Source: JABSSA01 sp039960995 | GTDB taxonomy: Bacteria > Pseudomonadota > Alphaproteobacteria > Rhodobacterales > Rhodobacteraceae | Reading direction: 5' to 3' | DNA: 64,000 nt | Assembly (NCBI GenBank): GCA_039960995.1 | Contig: JBDVKF010000076.1 | Location: 124,001-188,000, forward strand | Part shown: positions 34,917 to 44,395 of the stretch, in pieces | Layout: each line of letters starts with the position of its first letter | How positions within the stretch are numbered: the stretch's first letter is position 1 | Made by a program: the position numbers and the translations under genes | Notes under the pieces: model-generated | What the model was told of the DNA's origin: nothing | The model's input: the letters and a program-made list of their open reading frames with translations, nothing else | The model's database searches: none

Positions 34917-35464
34917 TACTGTGGCTCCTGAACAAAGGCCGACGAGGCGAACATGTGCGCCCGTCCAGAATTGTCTTGGGCCCATGCAAAACCCAACCCC
35001 GAAGTCGGAAAGACAGGTTCAAATGCATAGCATGCGCGCAGAATCACCAATTCGTGGCTGTTGCCCGGGATAAAATTGCGGAGATCACCAGGATCAGTGA
35101 CAGGCTCTGGAGCGTCTAAACAATCAGGTTCGCCGTAGATCGATTGATCGAATGCGCGTGGATCCATTCTTACCATTTCAAGGCGCAACGTTGAGTTACA
35201 GTCAGGCAGAAATCCTGCAAATCCGCAAATGTTGTTCTTGATATCGTCGTGTTGCGGCTCGGATCCCGTGGCCAAACGGATTTCCCGGGCCGCCAGGTCC
35301 ATTCCACGTTCCAAAAACATCTGACGAACTGCATATATGCCCATTTCGACCGAAGTCATGAACAAAGTGAACACAAGAGGGACAGCCAAAACAAACTCGA
35401 CGGCGACCTGCCCATCTTCTTTTCGCCCAAACTGGCGAAGAAAATTACTCATACGCTCAATCAT
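34916..35464 (-). CDS. TadE-family pilus assembly protein
   Basis: 182 residues. The N-terminal FGRKEDGQVAVEFVLAVPLVFTLFMTSVEMGIYAVRQMFLERG is a clear TadE domain (PF07811) with one membrane helix. Four Cys in the periplasmic part may form disulphides. Overlaps the TadG-like gene upstream in ATGA and the third gene downstream in TAATG, so the trio is translationally coupled. Confidence 0.87.
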   Translation of the reverse strand: MIERMSNFLRQFGRKEDGQVAVEFVLAVPLVFTLFMTSVEMGIYAVRQMFLERGMDLAAREIRLATGSEPQHDDIKNNICGFAGFLPDCNSTLRLEMVRMDPRAFDQSIYGEPDCLDAPEPVTDPGDLRNFIPGNSHELVILRACYAFEPVFPTSGLGFAWAQDNSGRAHMFASSAFVQEPQ

Positions 35465-36927
35465 TGTGTCAATCTCAGCTGGTTGATTTGTTTCGCAATG
35501 GCTTCGAAGGCTTCGCTGATTTCGACACCTTCAACGCGGAAGAAGTTGCTAGGCGACGATGCACAATTGCGCATCAAAATGGCAGAGTCATCATCAACTT
35601 CAAAACCTATAGACCAAATCAGAATGCCTTCGGCTTTCGCGGCATTGCAGACGTTTATCAGCATTGTATCAGCTTGAGACGCCGTAAATCTATTGAAGGC
35701 AAGTTCATCAATGGTAAAGGTGTCATTTCTCTCCGCGAAATCACCCAGTGTGTTAAATGCCCAAAACGACCTTCGGCTGCCGGTATTGTAAAACCGATCT
35801 CGAATACGAATAGTGTCAACGTTTTTACCATCCGTCATAAGGATAACCGTCTTTAGTGTCGATGGATCGTTGTAAGCTACAGGCCGGTTTGAAAAAGTTG
35901 AGTCCGATTCGCCAGACGATGCCAGTGCCGCGTTGATCGGACGGAAGCTTGGGTCAAGCATCGCCACACCCCACTTCATGCCGATATGGATAGCAGTGCG
36001 TGCACGTGGCGTATATTGGTCGATCACGTCTTTCAAAGCAGTGGCGTTTTGCGAGAACGCTTGAATTTCTTCGTAACCCCGATCCGCTATACCGAACTGT
36101 GCGTCTGCATCGCGTCCCGGGCAAGCAGGGTTAGTAATCGCACCAAAAGTTGCAAAACTCGCTTCAAAGTGCTGCATATGAAGGTAGTTTCGCGACAGGC
36201 TGATACCTGGCGTGCTGAAGTCCGCTTCGACAAAGTCAACGCAGCTAGAAAAAGGGTGAAGCCGGTTGATATTAAGCTCATCGAAAATGGCTTCACCAGG
36301 ATTCGTTGAAGCTGTGTACGGCACCAAAGACATTGAAATCAGGTCTTCGTTGTCCGGAATAATAACGGTGTCCACGAACGTTTTTGCGGCGTCTTGCAAA
36401 TTTGCCATTTTGTTGTTGTCGCGCATCGAGCCCGAGATATCGACCACGACCGAGATTTCGACAGCATTTACACGCTCTTCCGCAGCACCAAAGGCACGCA
36501 TTGGTAATTCGTCTACGCCGACGAATTTCATCCAGCGAGTTGGGCTTTTCGCTGACGCATCTGCTTGAACATTACGGAAAGTCAAATCTTCGGACACAGT
36601 GATGGCCGGCAAACGGTCTGACAGACCAGCTTTGTTGAAGTAATCTTCAACCACCCCCTCAGGGGTCAGCGTTTGCTCCAAATCTGCAGCTGCAAGAATG
36701 GCGCGATCAAGTGTCGCCTGAAGCTTGGAGCGTTCCAGCTCGTTTCGCATCAGATCGACACCCATGCCACCGACCAGAAGCATCATGAACAATATAAAAA
36801 ACGCGAAGTAGGTCATTACACCTTCTTCGTCCCGCGCAAAGCTTCGAACAAACTTGAGGCGTCTCTGAAGGCCGGATGCGAGCGCAAGCGCTGAGCTGTC
36901 GCCTTTTCTCTCAAAATAGGTGAGCAT
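35461..36927 (-). CDS. TadG-like protein with von Willebrand factor A domain
   Basis: 488 residues. After a short cytoplasmic lead comes the TadG N-terminal helix (DEEGVMTYFAFFILFMMLLVGGMGVDLMRNELERSKLQATLDRAILAAADL), then a VWA domain with a complete MIDAS start DISGSM and later MTDGKN, ending RVEGVEISEAFEAIAKQINQLRLTQ. Exposed to the periplasm and thought to act in surface adhesion or pilus function. AAAGG ribosome site upstream of ATG 36927. First gene of the trio. Confidence 0.88.
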   Translation of the reverse strand: MLTYFERKGDSSALALASGLQRRLKFVRSFARDEEGVMTYFAFFILFMMLLVGGMGVDLMRNELERSKLQATLDRAILAAADLEQTLTPEGVVEDYFNKAGLSDRLPAITVSEDLTFRNVQADASAKSPTRWMKFVGVDELPMRAFGAAEERVNAVEISVVVDISGSMRDNNKMANLQDAAKTFVDTVIIPDNEDLISMSLVPYTASTNPGEAIFDELNINRLHPFSSCVDFVEADFSTPGISLSRNYLHMQHFEASFATFGAITNPACPGRDADAQFGIADRGYEEIQAFSQNATALKDVIDQYTPRARTAIHIGMKWGVAMLDPSFRPINAALASSGESDSTFSNRPVAYNDPSTLKTVILMTDGKNVDTIRIRDRFYNTGSRRSFWAFNTLGDFAERNDTFTIDELAFNRFTASQADTMLINVCNAAKAEGILIWSIGFEVDDDSAILMRNCASSPSNFFRVEGVEISEAFEAIAKQINQLRLTQ

Positions 36928-37325
36928 GATGTACCTTTTACTCCCAACAGGCGCCCCACACGCCGAATAACTTACTATTCTTTAACAATGCGATTGTGTT
37001 CTGAATTGGGCGCGTTGGCGAAAATTGCGTGCTCTTGGTTATTCCCGGGAAACAGTATCCGAAAACGCAAATTTATTGTTTTCGACTAGTTCTATAATAT
37101 TGCCACATTTTCAAAAGCTTGGATTCCGCGACTCAGTCAATTCATCCAAAAAAGACTCACTGTTTCTAGTATAACATGCATCTTAACACTTGTTTAGATT
37201 GACATATCCGAGCCGAAAAGAAGCAGGTTTCATCATTTCGCTCGCAGATATTAAGTCCTTGGTCATACTCTTGGTAGAGCGATTGTTTGTAGAACGATTC
37301 GCTAATGCAGAAGAAGGACAAGGCC
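36928..37325. other. AT-rich divergent intergenic region, tadG trio / gdhA
   Basis: 398 bp, noticeably richer in A/T than its neighbours. A TTGACA at 37199-37204 could be a -35 element for gdhA, but no good -10 follows at 17 bp. No gene, riboswitch or convincing palindrome was recognised. Confidence 0.4.
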
Positions 37326-38756
37326 ATGACTGCAGTCAACGAACCAAGTTTCCGTGAAAGTGTTGATCTTATGTTTAACCGGGCGGTGGCTTTAATGGAC
37401 CTGCCGCCAGGCCTCGAAGAAAAGATTAGAGTATGCAACGCAACCTATACGGTGCGGTTTGGCGTTCGACTGCGTGGTCAAATCCAGACGTTCACTGGAT
37501 ATCGTTCGGTACATTCTGAGCATATGGAGCCTGTGAAAGGTGGAATCCGCTATGCGCCTTCGGTCAATCAAGACGAGGTCGAAGCTTTGGCGGCTTTGAT
37601 GACCTATAAATGTTCCTTGGTCGAAGCCCCATTTGGTGGATCGAAAGGCGGGTTGTGTATTGATCCACGTGAATACGACGAGGCCGAATTGGAAACGATC
37701 ACACGGCGTTTCGCATATGAATTGATAAAACGAGACCTGATTAATCCCGCGCAGAACGTACCAGCGCCGGATATGGGAACGGGTGAACGCGAGATGGCCT
37801 GGATGGCCGATCAATATATGCGGATGAACACAACTGACATCAATGGTCGGGCGTGCGTCACGGGCAAACCATTAAACGCAGGAGGTATCGCGGGCCGCGT
37901 AGAAGCGACGGGCAGAGGCGTGCAATATGCGCTTCGTGAGTTCTTTCGTGACAAGGACGGTGTAAAAAAATCTGGCCTGACGGGTTCGTTGGACGGCAAA
38001 CGCGTCATTGTGCAGGGTTTGGGTAATGTGGGATACCACGCGGCCAAATTCCTGTCCGAAGAAGATGGATGTTCGGTTGTCGGCATTATTGAACGAGACG
38101 GTGCGCTGTATAACGTAAATGGCCTGGACGTTGAAGCTGTGCGCAATTGGATCGTCAAGCATGGCGGCGTCACAGGTTTCCCTGATGCCGCACACAAAGC
38201 GGAAGGTGCAGATGTTCTTGAGGAAGAATGTGACATCCTCGTTCCCGCGGCGCTGGAGGGGGTCATCAATCTCGGGAACGCGGCACGTATCAAAGCACCG
38301 GTGATCATCGAAGCTGCGAATGGTCCGGTGACTGCAGGTGCGGACGACGTTCTGCGCGAAAAGGGAACTGTGATCATTCCGGATATGTATGCAAATGCTG
38401 GCGGTGTGACGGTGTCGTATTTTGAATGGGTCAAGAACCTGAGCCATATTCGATTTGGTCGAATGCAACGTCGTCAAGAAGAAGCACGTCACCAGTTGAT
38501 CATCGACGAGTTAGAACGCCTAAGTTCCGACGCTGGTGTAGGTTGGGAGCTTAGCCCGGACTTCAAGCAGAAGTACTTGCGTGGAGCAGGTGAGCTGGAG
38601 CTTGTGCGTTCAGGTCTAGATGACACGATGCGCATTGCCTACCAATCTATGGCAAACGTCTGGCACGAACGTGGTGACGTAAATGATTTGCGGACCGCAG
38701 CATACCTGGTTTCGATCGATAAAGTCGCAGCAAGTTATCGCGCGAAGGGGCTCTAG
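37326..38756 (+). CDS. gdhA: Glutamate dehydrogenase (Glu/Leu/Phe/Val family)
   Basis: 476 residues. Glutamate-binding segment MEPVKGGIRYAPSVNQDEVEALAALMTYKCSLVEAPFGGSKGGL with the catalytic Lys, PAPDMGTGEREMAWM, and the nucleotide-binding domain GKRVIVQGLGNVGYHAAKFL. Interconverts glutamate with 2-oxoglutarate plus ammonium. ATG 37326 has AAGGAC upstream; another ATG at 37305 lacks such a site. It lies 170 bp upstream of the sarcosine oxidase operon on the same strand. Confidence 0.94.
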   Translation: MTAVNEPSFRESVDLMFNRAVALMDLPPGLEEKIRVCNATYTVRFGVRLRGQIQTFTGYRSVHSEHMEPVKGGIRYAPSVNQDEVEALAALMTYKCSLVEAPFGGSKGGLCIDPREYDEAELETITRRFAYELIKRDLINPAQNVPAPDMGTGEREMAWMADQYMRMNTTDINGRACVTGKPLNAGGIAGRVEATGRGVQYALREFFRDKDGVKKSGLTGSLDGKRVIVQGLGNVGYHAAKFLSEEDGCSVVGIIERDGALYNVNGLDVEAVRNWIVKHGGVTGFPDAAHKAEGADVLEEECDILVPAALEGVINLGNAARIKAPVIIEAANGPVTAGADDVLREKGTVIIPDMYANAGGVTVSYFEWVKNLSHIRFGRMQRRQEEARHQLIIDELERLSSDAGVGWELSPDFKQKYLRGAGELELVRSGLDDTMRIAYQSMANVWHERGDVNDLRTAAYLVSIDKVAASYRAKGL

Positions 38757-38770
38757 GTTGCAAAACCTCG

Positions 38771-38804
38771 TCTCCGGCGCTGTCCTAGTGGGCACTGCCG
38801 GAGA
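38771..38804 (+). other. Stem-loop between gdhA and soxB
   Basis: Perfect 8-bp stem TCTCCGGC (38771-38778) and GCCGGAGA (38797-38804) with an 18-base loop, 14 bases after the gdhA stop. There is no T-run, so it is not a standard intrinsic terminator. The rest of the gap to soxB shows no recognisable riboswitch. Confidence 0.45.
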
Positions 38805-38923
38805 TGATCGCGGCACATTTGGTCGCAGTTGCGCTGGCTTTTGTCGAAAAAGGGCTGGCTTTGTCAAAACTGCTTGCTACTCATGGTTCGATGCAACGAT
38901 GATCGCTGTGATTAGGGGGCAAT

Positions 38924-40180
38924 ATGCGTTTTTCTGGCTTGCGCGTTCTCAAAGAAGGACTGACAGGGAACAAAGGATGGGAGCCACATTGGCGTGATCC
39001 TGAACCCAAGGCTGAATACGATATCCTTATCATTGGCGGTGGTGGTCACGGTCTGTCCACGGCACATTATTTGGCGAAACAGCACAATCTGACCAATGTT
39101 GCCGTTCTTGAGCGTGGATATTTGGGCGGCGGGAATGTCGGTCGGAATACCACGATTGTCAGGGCCAACTATGGGTTGCCTGGAAATTCGGAATTCTATT
39201 CACATTCCTTAAAGCTCTGGGAAGGGTTGGAAGAGGATCTGAATTATAATGTCATGCATTCGCAGCGTGGTATCATCAATTTGTTCCACTCTGACGGCCA
39301 GCGGGACGCCTTTATGCGTCGTGGCAACGCGATGATCAACCAAGGCGATGACGCAATTCTTTTGGACACCGGTGGTGTACGCAAAATGCTTCCGTATCTT
39401 GATTTCGACCAAGTTCGATTTCCGATCTATGGCGGGTTGTATCATCCGCGCGGGGGGACAGCGCGCCATGATGCTGTGGCTTGGGGCTTTGCGCGGTCGG
39501 CAAGTGAACGGGGTGTTGACCTGATCCAGAATTGCGAAGTGACTGGCATCGATATTGCGGATGGCCGTGTCACTGGCGTGCAAACCAGTCGTGGCGCGAT
39601 CCGGGCTAAAAAAGTTGCGATGGTTGTCGCGGGGCGATCCAGCCAAGTTGCGGAAATGGCCGGCTTGCGTCTTCCTGTCGAAAGCCATGTGCTGCAAGCT
39701 TTCGTCACCGAAGGGCTAAAGCCGTGCATCGATCACGTGATCTCGTTTGGGATGGGGCATTTCTATATCAGTCAATCCGACAAGGGTGGATTGGTCTTCG
39801 GCGGAGATATCGATTTCTATTCAAGCTATGCGGCGCGGGGAAATCTCCCGATGGTCGAACATGTCTCTGAGGCTGCGATGACATTGATGCCGATGATCGG
39901 AAAAGCCAAAATTCTACGATCTTGGGGTGGCATCATGGATATGACGCCGGATGGGTCATTCGTCATTGATCGTGCACCGGGTATCGATGGGCTCTATCTA
40001 AATTATGGGTGGTGTTATGGTGGCTTCAAAGCAACGCCGGGATCGGGCAATTGTTTTGCGCATTTGATCGCAACGGACAAGCCGCATCCAGCAGCTGAAC
40101 ACCACAGGATGGATCGTTTCGAAACCGGACGTGGTTTAATGGATGAAGAAGCGACCGGATCGCAGCACAATTTGCACTAA
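38924..40180 (+). CDS. soxB: Sarcosine oxidase beta subunit
   Basis: 418-residue DAO-family flavoprotein subunit of heterotetrameric sarcosine oxidase, which demethylates sarcosine to glycine and 5,10-methylene-tetrahydrofolate. N-terminal FAD loop IIGGGGHGLSTAHYLA and the substrate-domain segments GLYHPRGGTARHDAVAWGFAR and LRSWGGIMDMTPDGSFVIDRAPGIDGLYLNYGWCYGGFKATPGSG near the C-terminus are characteristic. First gene of the soxBDAG operon. Confidence 0.96.
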   Translation: MRFSGLRVLKEGLTGNKGWEPHWRDPEPKAEYDILIIGGGGHGLSTAHYLAKQHNLTNVAVLERGYLGGGNVGRNTTIVRANYGLPGNSEFYSHSLKLWEGLEEDLNYNVMHSQRGIINLFHSDGQRDAFMRRGNAMINQGDDAILLDTGGVRKMLPYLDFDQVRFPIYGGLYHPRGGTARHDAVAWGFARSASERGVDLIQNCEVTGIDIADGRVTGVQTSRGAIRAKKVAMVVAGRSSQVAEMAGLRLPVESHVLQAFVTEGLKPCIDHVISFGMGHFYISQSDKGGLVFGGDIDFYSSYAARGNLPMVEHVSEAAMTLMPMIGKAKILRSWGGIMDMTPDGSFVIDRAPGIDGLYLNYGWCYGGFKATPGSGNCFAHLIATDKPHPAAEHHRMDRFETGRGLMDEEATGSQHNLH

Positions 40181-40192
40181 GGAGGTCGCGAC

Positions 40193-40255
40193 ATGGAGAA
40201 CCAACGTTTTGACGCGGCATTATTGATCGACAAAGAGCAGGGTACGAGCCGATGA
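40193..40255 (+). CDS. 20-residue small ORF between soxB and soxD
   Basis: Strong Shine-Dalgarno AAGGAGGT (40179-40186) precedes ATG 40193, which opens a 20-codon frame (MENQRFDAALLIDKEQGTSR). The stop TGA overlaps the soxD ATG in an ATGA. soxD itself has only a modest site of its own (GAGC...), so translation of this frame probably delivers ribosomes to soxD. Whether the peptide has a function or is only a coupling leader is not known. Confidence 0.5.
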   Translation: MENQRFDAALLIDKEQGTSR

Positions 40256-40512
40256 GAATCTCATGTCCGATTTGTGGTGATCGTGATCGTCGAGAATTTT
40301 ATTACATGGGTGCTGCCTTGGAACGGCCCGATCCAGAAGCTGGCGACAAGGCATGGGCAGATTATGTGCATTTGCGTGAAAACCCAGCGGGCCAATTAGA
40401 CGAATTGTGGTGCCATGATGCAGGCTGTGGCGCATGGCTAATTGTGACGCGAAATACAGTGACGCATGACATTGAATCTGTGCGTTTGGCTAAAGAGGCG
40501 ATAGTGTCGTGA
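40252..40512 (+). CDS. soxD: Sarcosine oxidase delta subunit
   Basis: 86 residues with the small zinc-binding fold of SoxD: CPICGDRDRREF at the N-terminus and LWCHDAGCGAWLIVTRNT supplying further Cys/His ligands. The subunit stabilises the alpha-beta complex. Overlaps the upstream micro-ORF and the soxA start (GTGA). Confidence 0.94.
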   Translation: MRISCPICGDRDRREFYYMGAALERPDPEAGDKAWADYVHLRENPAGQLDELWCHDAGCGAWLIVTRNTVTHDIESVRLAKEAIVS

Positions 40513-43442
40513 GGATTGCAAATAGGGGTCAAATTGACAGAACCACACCGGTTAAATTCCGGTTCAACGGCATTGAATACAAAGGGTTCAAGGGCGACAC
40601 GCTTGCCTCGGCACTGTTGGCAAATGACATACGATTGGTCGGTCGCTCGTTTAAATACCATCGTCCACGCGGTGTTTGGAGCGCGGGGAGCGAAGAACCC
40701 AATGCACTTGTGACGGTCGGCAAAGGTGCGAAGCAAGACCCCAATGTACGTGCAACGGTGCAAGAAATTCACACGGGTCTGGATGCTAGGTCGCAAAACG
40801 CATGGCCGTCTGTTGGATGTGACGTAATGGCCGTCAACGATCTCGGCGCGTCGGTTTTGGGGGCGGGTTTTTATTATAAAACGTTCATGTGGCCAAAGAC
40901 GTTTTGGGAAAAGGTCTACGAACCTGTCATTCGACGTGCGGCGGGCTTAGGCAGATTAAGCGGGCAAGCCGTCACAGAGACTTATGAAAAGGGCTATGCC
41001 TTTTGTGACGTGTTGGTCGTTGGCGCAGGCCCTGCGGGTTTGATTGCTGCACTTACTGCGGGACGGGCAGGTGCGGATGTCATAGTGGCGGATGAAGATT
41101 TTCGCTTTGGCGGCCGTTTGAATTCTGAATCTCATGGCATTGGTGGTCAAACTGGGGCGGAATGGGTCGCAACGGTGATTGCCGAACTTGAGGCAATGCC
41201 AAACGTGCGGATGATGCCGCGGACGACAATAACCGGCGTGTATGATGGCGGAACTTACGGCGCGGTCGAACGTGTTGCCCACCACATGCAACCGAAGACA
41301 ACTAAGACGCCGCGCGAGACGTTCTGGCGTATCGTTGCAAAGCGCACGATTTTGGCTGCGGGTGCTATCGAACGGCACATCGCATTTCGAAATAATGACC
41401 GCCCCGGCATCATGCAGGCGGGTGCGATCCGCTCATACCTTAATCGATGGGGCGTTAGCCCCGGGCGCAAGGTGACGTTATTCGCCAATAATGATGATGC
41501 GCATCGCACCGCTGTGGATCTGATGGCTGCTGGCGTTTACGTGCCCGCAGTTGTTGATAGCCGCCCTGATGCAAAAGCTTTGGGCGATTACCGTGTGATT
41601 GCCGGAGGTGAGATAACGAACACCAGTGGCCGCAAAGGGCTGGAAAGCATAACGGTGCAAACTCAATCCGGGATCGAACGCATTGCGTCTGACTGTTTGG
41701 GTGTTTCTGGTGGCTGGAACCCAAGTGTACATCTGACGTGTCATATGAATGGTCGCCCCGTCTGGCGCGACGATCTGGCGAGCTTTGTCCCGACGGCAGA
41801 CGCAATTCCGAACCTTGTAGCAGCTGGGGCGTGCAATGGGGCAATGTCGACATTCGCGTGTCTGACGGAAGGGGCAAATGCCGCGATTGCTGCGATGGAA
41901 GTTCTTGGTTTGACGGCAGATGTTCCTGCAATTCCCGAAGCGGAAGACAACCCGTGCCATCCGACGGCAAAATGGGCCGTTGGCGGTCGTGGTCGTGCTT
42001 GGTTGGATTTCCAGAATGATGTGACGGTTAAGGACATAAAGCAGGCCGCAACCGAAAATTTCCGATCTGTCGAACATATGAAACGTTACACAACGCAAGG
42101 AATGGCAACGGATCAGGGCAAAAGCTCGAACGTAATGGCGTTGGCAATACTTGCGGATGCGACGGGCCGCGGTATCCCTGAAACCGGAACCACAACGTTT
42201 CGCCCTCCTTATTCACCGGTTGCGATTGCGGCGTTGGGTGCTGGGGCCCAAGGCGCGGGTTTCGCGCCCCAACGCTTTACTACCAGCCATGACGAAAGCG
42301 TGAAGCGAAAGGCGCCAATGATCGAAGCGGGGCTTTGGTATCGTCCCAGCTATTTCCCGTTGAATGGCGAAACGGCGTGGCGCCAATCCTGCGACCGCGA
42401 GATTGGTTACGTGCGAAATTCTGTGGGTGTGTGTGACGTGTCGACCCTTGGCAAAATCGACATCCAAGGGCCTGACGCAGTAAAGCTGTTGGATTTTGCC
42501 TATACGAACATGTTTTCTTCGCTGAAAGTTGGGCGCGTGCGTTATGGTTTAATGCTGCGCGAAGACGGACATGTTCTGGATGACGGCACGACGGCACGGT
42601 TAAGCGATCAGCATTTTGTCACGACCACAACAACCGCAGCAGCCGGTTTGGTGATGCGTCACTTGGAATTCATCACCCAAGTGTTGCATCCTGAATGGGA
42701 CGTACGCCTCATGTCTGTCACCGAACACTGGGCGCAATTCGCCATTGCCGGACCAAAGGCGCGTGAAGTGTTGAACGAGCTTTTGGATGACACCATCGAC
42801 AACGAAACATGGCCGTTTATGGCTTGTGGCGATGTATCGATTGGTGATGTGAAAGGGCGTTTGTTCAGGATCTCGTTCTCGGGCGAGCATGCGTACGAAA
42901 TTGCCGTGCCGTCACGGTTTGGCGAAAGCTTGTTCAAGCATTTGGTGACACTTGCAGAACGTTTGGGTGGTGGTCCTTATGGGATGGAAGCACTGAATGT
43001 GCTGCGGATCGAAAAAGGCTTTATCACACATGCGGAAATTCATGGACGCGTGACGGCCTTTGATATCGGGATGGAACGTATGATCTCGGGTAAAAAGGAT
43101 TGCATCGGCAAGACAATGGCAGCGCGTGTCGGATTGACCGAAGAAGATCGCGAACGATTGGTTGGTTTCAAGCCGGTTGGCGCGGTGAAACAGCTGTCCG
43201 CAGGCGCGCATGTGTTCAACGTGGGCGAGGACGCGACACGGTTAAACGATCAGGGATATATAACGTCAGTCGGCTTTTCCCCGACGCTTGGCCATTTCAT
43301 TGGGCTTGGCTTTGTCCAAGGTGGGATGAAACGGGTCGGAGAAACCATGCGCATGGTCGATCATTTGCGCGAACTCGATACTCAAGTTGAAATCTGTTCC
43401 CCTGTGTTCTTTGATCCGGAAGGAGGACGCGCGCGTGGTTGA
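40509..43442 (+). CDS. soxA: Sarcosine oxidase alpha subunit
   Basis: 977 residues from GTG 40509. In order: an N-terminal ferredoxin-like fold (FRFNGIEYKGFKGDTLASALLAN), a Rossmann NAD-binding domain (VLVVGAGPAGLIAALTAGRAGADVIVADED at about residue 172), a middle domain, and a C-terminal GcvT-type folate-binding domain (from about residue 610, with GLWYRPSYFPLNGE, YTNMFSSLKVGRVRYGLML and YGMEALNVLRIEKGF). It accepts the formaldehyde unit onto tetrahydrofolate. Overlaps soxD by 4 bp and soxG by 8 bp. Confidence 0.96.
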   Translation: MRIANRGQIDRTTPVKFRFNGIEYKGFKGDTLASALLANDIRLVGRSFKYHRPRGVWSAGSEEPNALVTVGKGAKQDPNVRATVQEIHTGLDARSQNAWPSVGCDVMAVNDLGASVLGAGFYYKTFMWPKTFWEKVYEPVIRRAAGLGRLSGQAVTETYEKGYAFCDVLVVGAGPAGLIAALTAGRAGADVIVADEDFRFGGRLNSESHGIGGQTGAEWVATVIAELEAMPNVRMMPRTTITGVYDGGTYGAVERVAHHMQPKTTKTPRETFWRIVAKRTILAAGAIERHIAFRNNDRPGIMQAGAIRSYLNRWGVSPGRKVTLFANNDDAHRTAVDLMAAGVYVPAVVDSRPDAKALGDYRVIAGGEITNTSGRKGLESITVQTQSGIERIASDCLGVSGGWNPSVHLTCHMNGRPVWRDDLASFVPTADAIPNLVAAGACNGAMSTFACLTEGANAAIAAMEVLGLTADVPAIPEAEDNPCHPTAKWAVGGRGRAWLDFQNDVTVKDIKQAATENFRSVEHMKRYTTQGMATDQGKSSNVMALAILADATGRGIPETGTTTFRPPYSPVAIAALGAGAQGAGFAPQRFTTSHDESVKRKAPMIEAGLWYRPSYFPLNGETAWRQSCDREIGYVRNSVGVCDVSTLGKIDIQGPDAVKLLDFAYTNMFSSLKVGRVRYGLMLREDGHVLDDGTTARLSDQHFVTTTTTAAAGLVMRHLEFITQVLHPEWDVRLMSVTEHWAQFAIAGPKAREVLNELLDDTIDNETWPFMACGDVSIGDVKGRLFRISFSGEHAYEIAVPSRFGESLFKHLVTLAERLGGGPYGMEALNVLRIEKGFITHAEIHGRVTAFDIGMERMISGKKDCIGKTMAARVGLTEEDRERLVGFKPVGAVKQLSAGAHVFNVGEDATRLNDQGYITSVGFSPTLGHFIGLGFVQGGMKRVGETMRMVDHLRELDTQVEICSPVFFDPEGGRARG

Positions 43443-43980
43443 TCTTGTCGCGACATCGCCGTTGAAAGGCGTTGCACCGAAGACAGTTGGCAGCGTCACT
43501 TTGAAAGAAGTTGACTTGGGCCATCTTACCTCGATTGCGCCCTTCAAAGGGGCGAATGATGCGTTGTCCGTGGCCTTGAATGATGCACACGGAATGACAT
43601 TCCCAAAACCTAACAGGGCGACAGGACGGGAAGACGCAAGCGCGATCTGGATCGGCTATGATATGGCGTTATTGGTTGGTCCGGCCCCAGACAGTGCATT
43701 GGCGCAGCATGCGGCTCTGACTGATCAATCAGACGCTTGGACGTGTTTAGCTCTTGAGGGGGACGGAGCCGAAGATGTTTTGGCGCGGCTGGTGCCCGTT
43801 GACGTTCGTTCCGGCACTTTCAAGCTGGGACATACAATGCGCAGTCTTGTTCAACATATGAATGCATCGGTGACGCGAACCGGGCAGGACACGTTTTTGG
43901 TGATGGTTTTTCGGTCGATGGCGAAGACGTTACAGCATGATCTTGAGACAGCGATGGAAAGCATTGCTTCTCGCAGTTAG
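43435..43980 (+). CDS. soxG: Sarcosine oxidase gamma subunit
   Basis: 181 residues, GTG start at 43435 with GGAAGGAGG upstream, inside the soxA 3' end. The LEGDGAEDVLARLVPVDVRSGTFKLGHTMRSLVQHMNASVTRTGQDTFLVMVFRSMAKTL segment is the conserved SoxG core, a small GcvT-like fold that associates with the alpha subunit. Last gene of the sox operon. Confidence 0.93.
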   Translation: MVDLVATSPLKGVAPKTVGSVTLKEVDLGHLTSIAPFKGANDALSVALNDAHGMTFPKPNRATGREDASAIWIGYDMALLVGPAPDSALAQHAALTDQSDAWTCLALEGDGAEDVLARLVPVDVRSGTFKLGHTMRSLVQHMNASVTRTGQDTFLVMVFRSMAKTLQHDLETAMESIASRS

Positions 43981-44013
43981 TGTTTGGCAAACGATTCTAT
44001 GAAAGAGGCCTTT

Positions 44014-44355
44014 ATGCTGATCCGTATTGCTGTTGCTTGTGCGCTGACTTTTTCTGCTGCGCCCGTTTTTGCCAAATCAGCCGCAGAAAGTTGTTCTTTT
44101 CAGGCCAGTGTCGTTGGCGCAATTCAAACAGCACGTTTGAACAGAGTTCCAAAAAACGATGTCGTACCCAGTTTGCTGAAGGCGAACCCAAGCTGGCCCA
44201 AAGCGATGGAACAAGCGATGCCAGCTTTGGTTGATTGGATATACGACCAACGGCGACGCGATTTGAAAGACGTCGATTTGGGCGCAGTGTCAGAACAGCA
44301 GTGTATCGACAATTGGGACCAAATTCAAAACCTGACCCCAAATGCCACGAACTGA
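44014..44355 (+). CDS. Hypothetical exported protein, 113 aa
   Basis: Not recognised. MLIRIAVACALTFSAAPVFA is a signal peptide cleaved before KSA; the mature part of about 93 residues contains two Cys (SCSFQASV and QQCIDNW), likely a disulphide. ATG 44014 has AAAGAGG six bases upstream; earlier in-frame starts (43984, 43999) would give a poorer signal peptide. It lies between soxG and dnaG. Confidence 0.65.
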   Translation: MLIRIAVACALTFSAAPVFAKSAAESCSFQASVVGAIQTARLNRVPKNDVVPSLLKANPSWPKAMEQAMPALVDWIYDQRRRDLKDVDLGAVSEQQCIDNWDQIQNLTPNATN

Positions 44356-44395
44356 GTCTTGAAATCCCGACCTTTCGCGCCACAATATACCCACT

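Noticed and set aside
37811..38434. Minus-strand frames of 206-207 codons opposite gdhA
   Set aside because: Two overlapping antisense frames with Ser/Pro/Thr-rich or scrambled composition; gdhA is certain.
38757..38923. Glycine riboswitch before the sarcosine oxidase operon
   Set aside because: There is a stable stem-loop, but the conserved tandem glycine-aptamer core is not visible.
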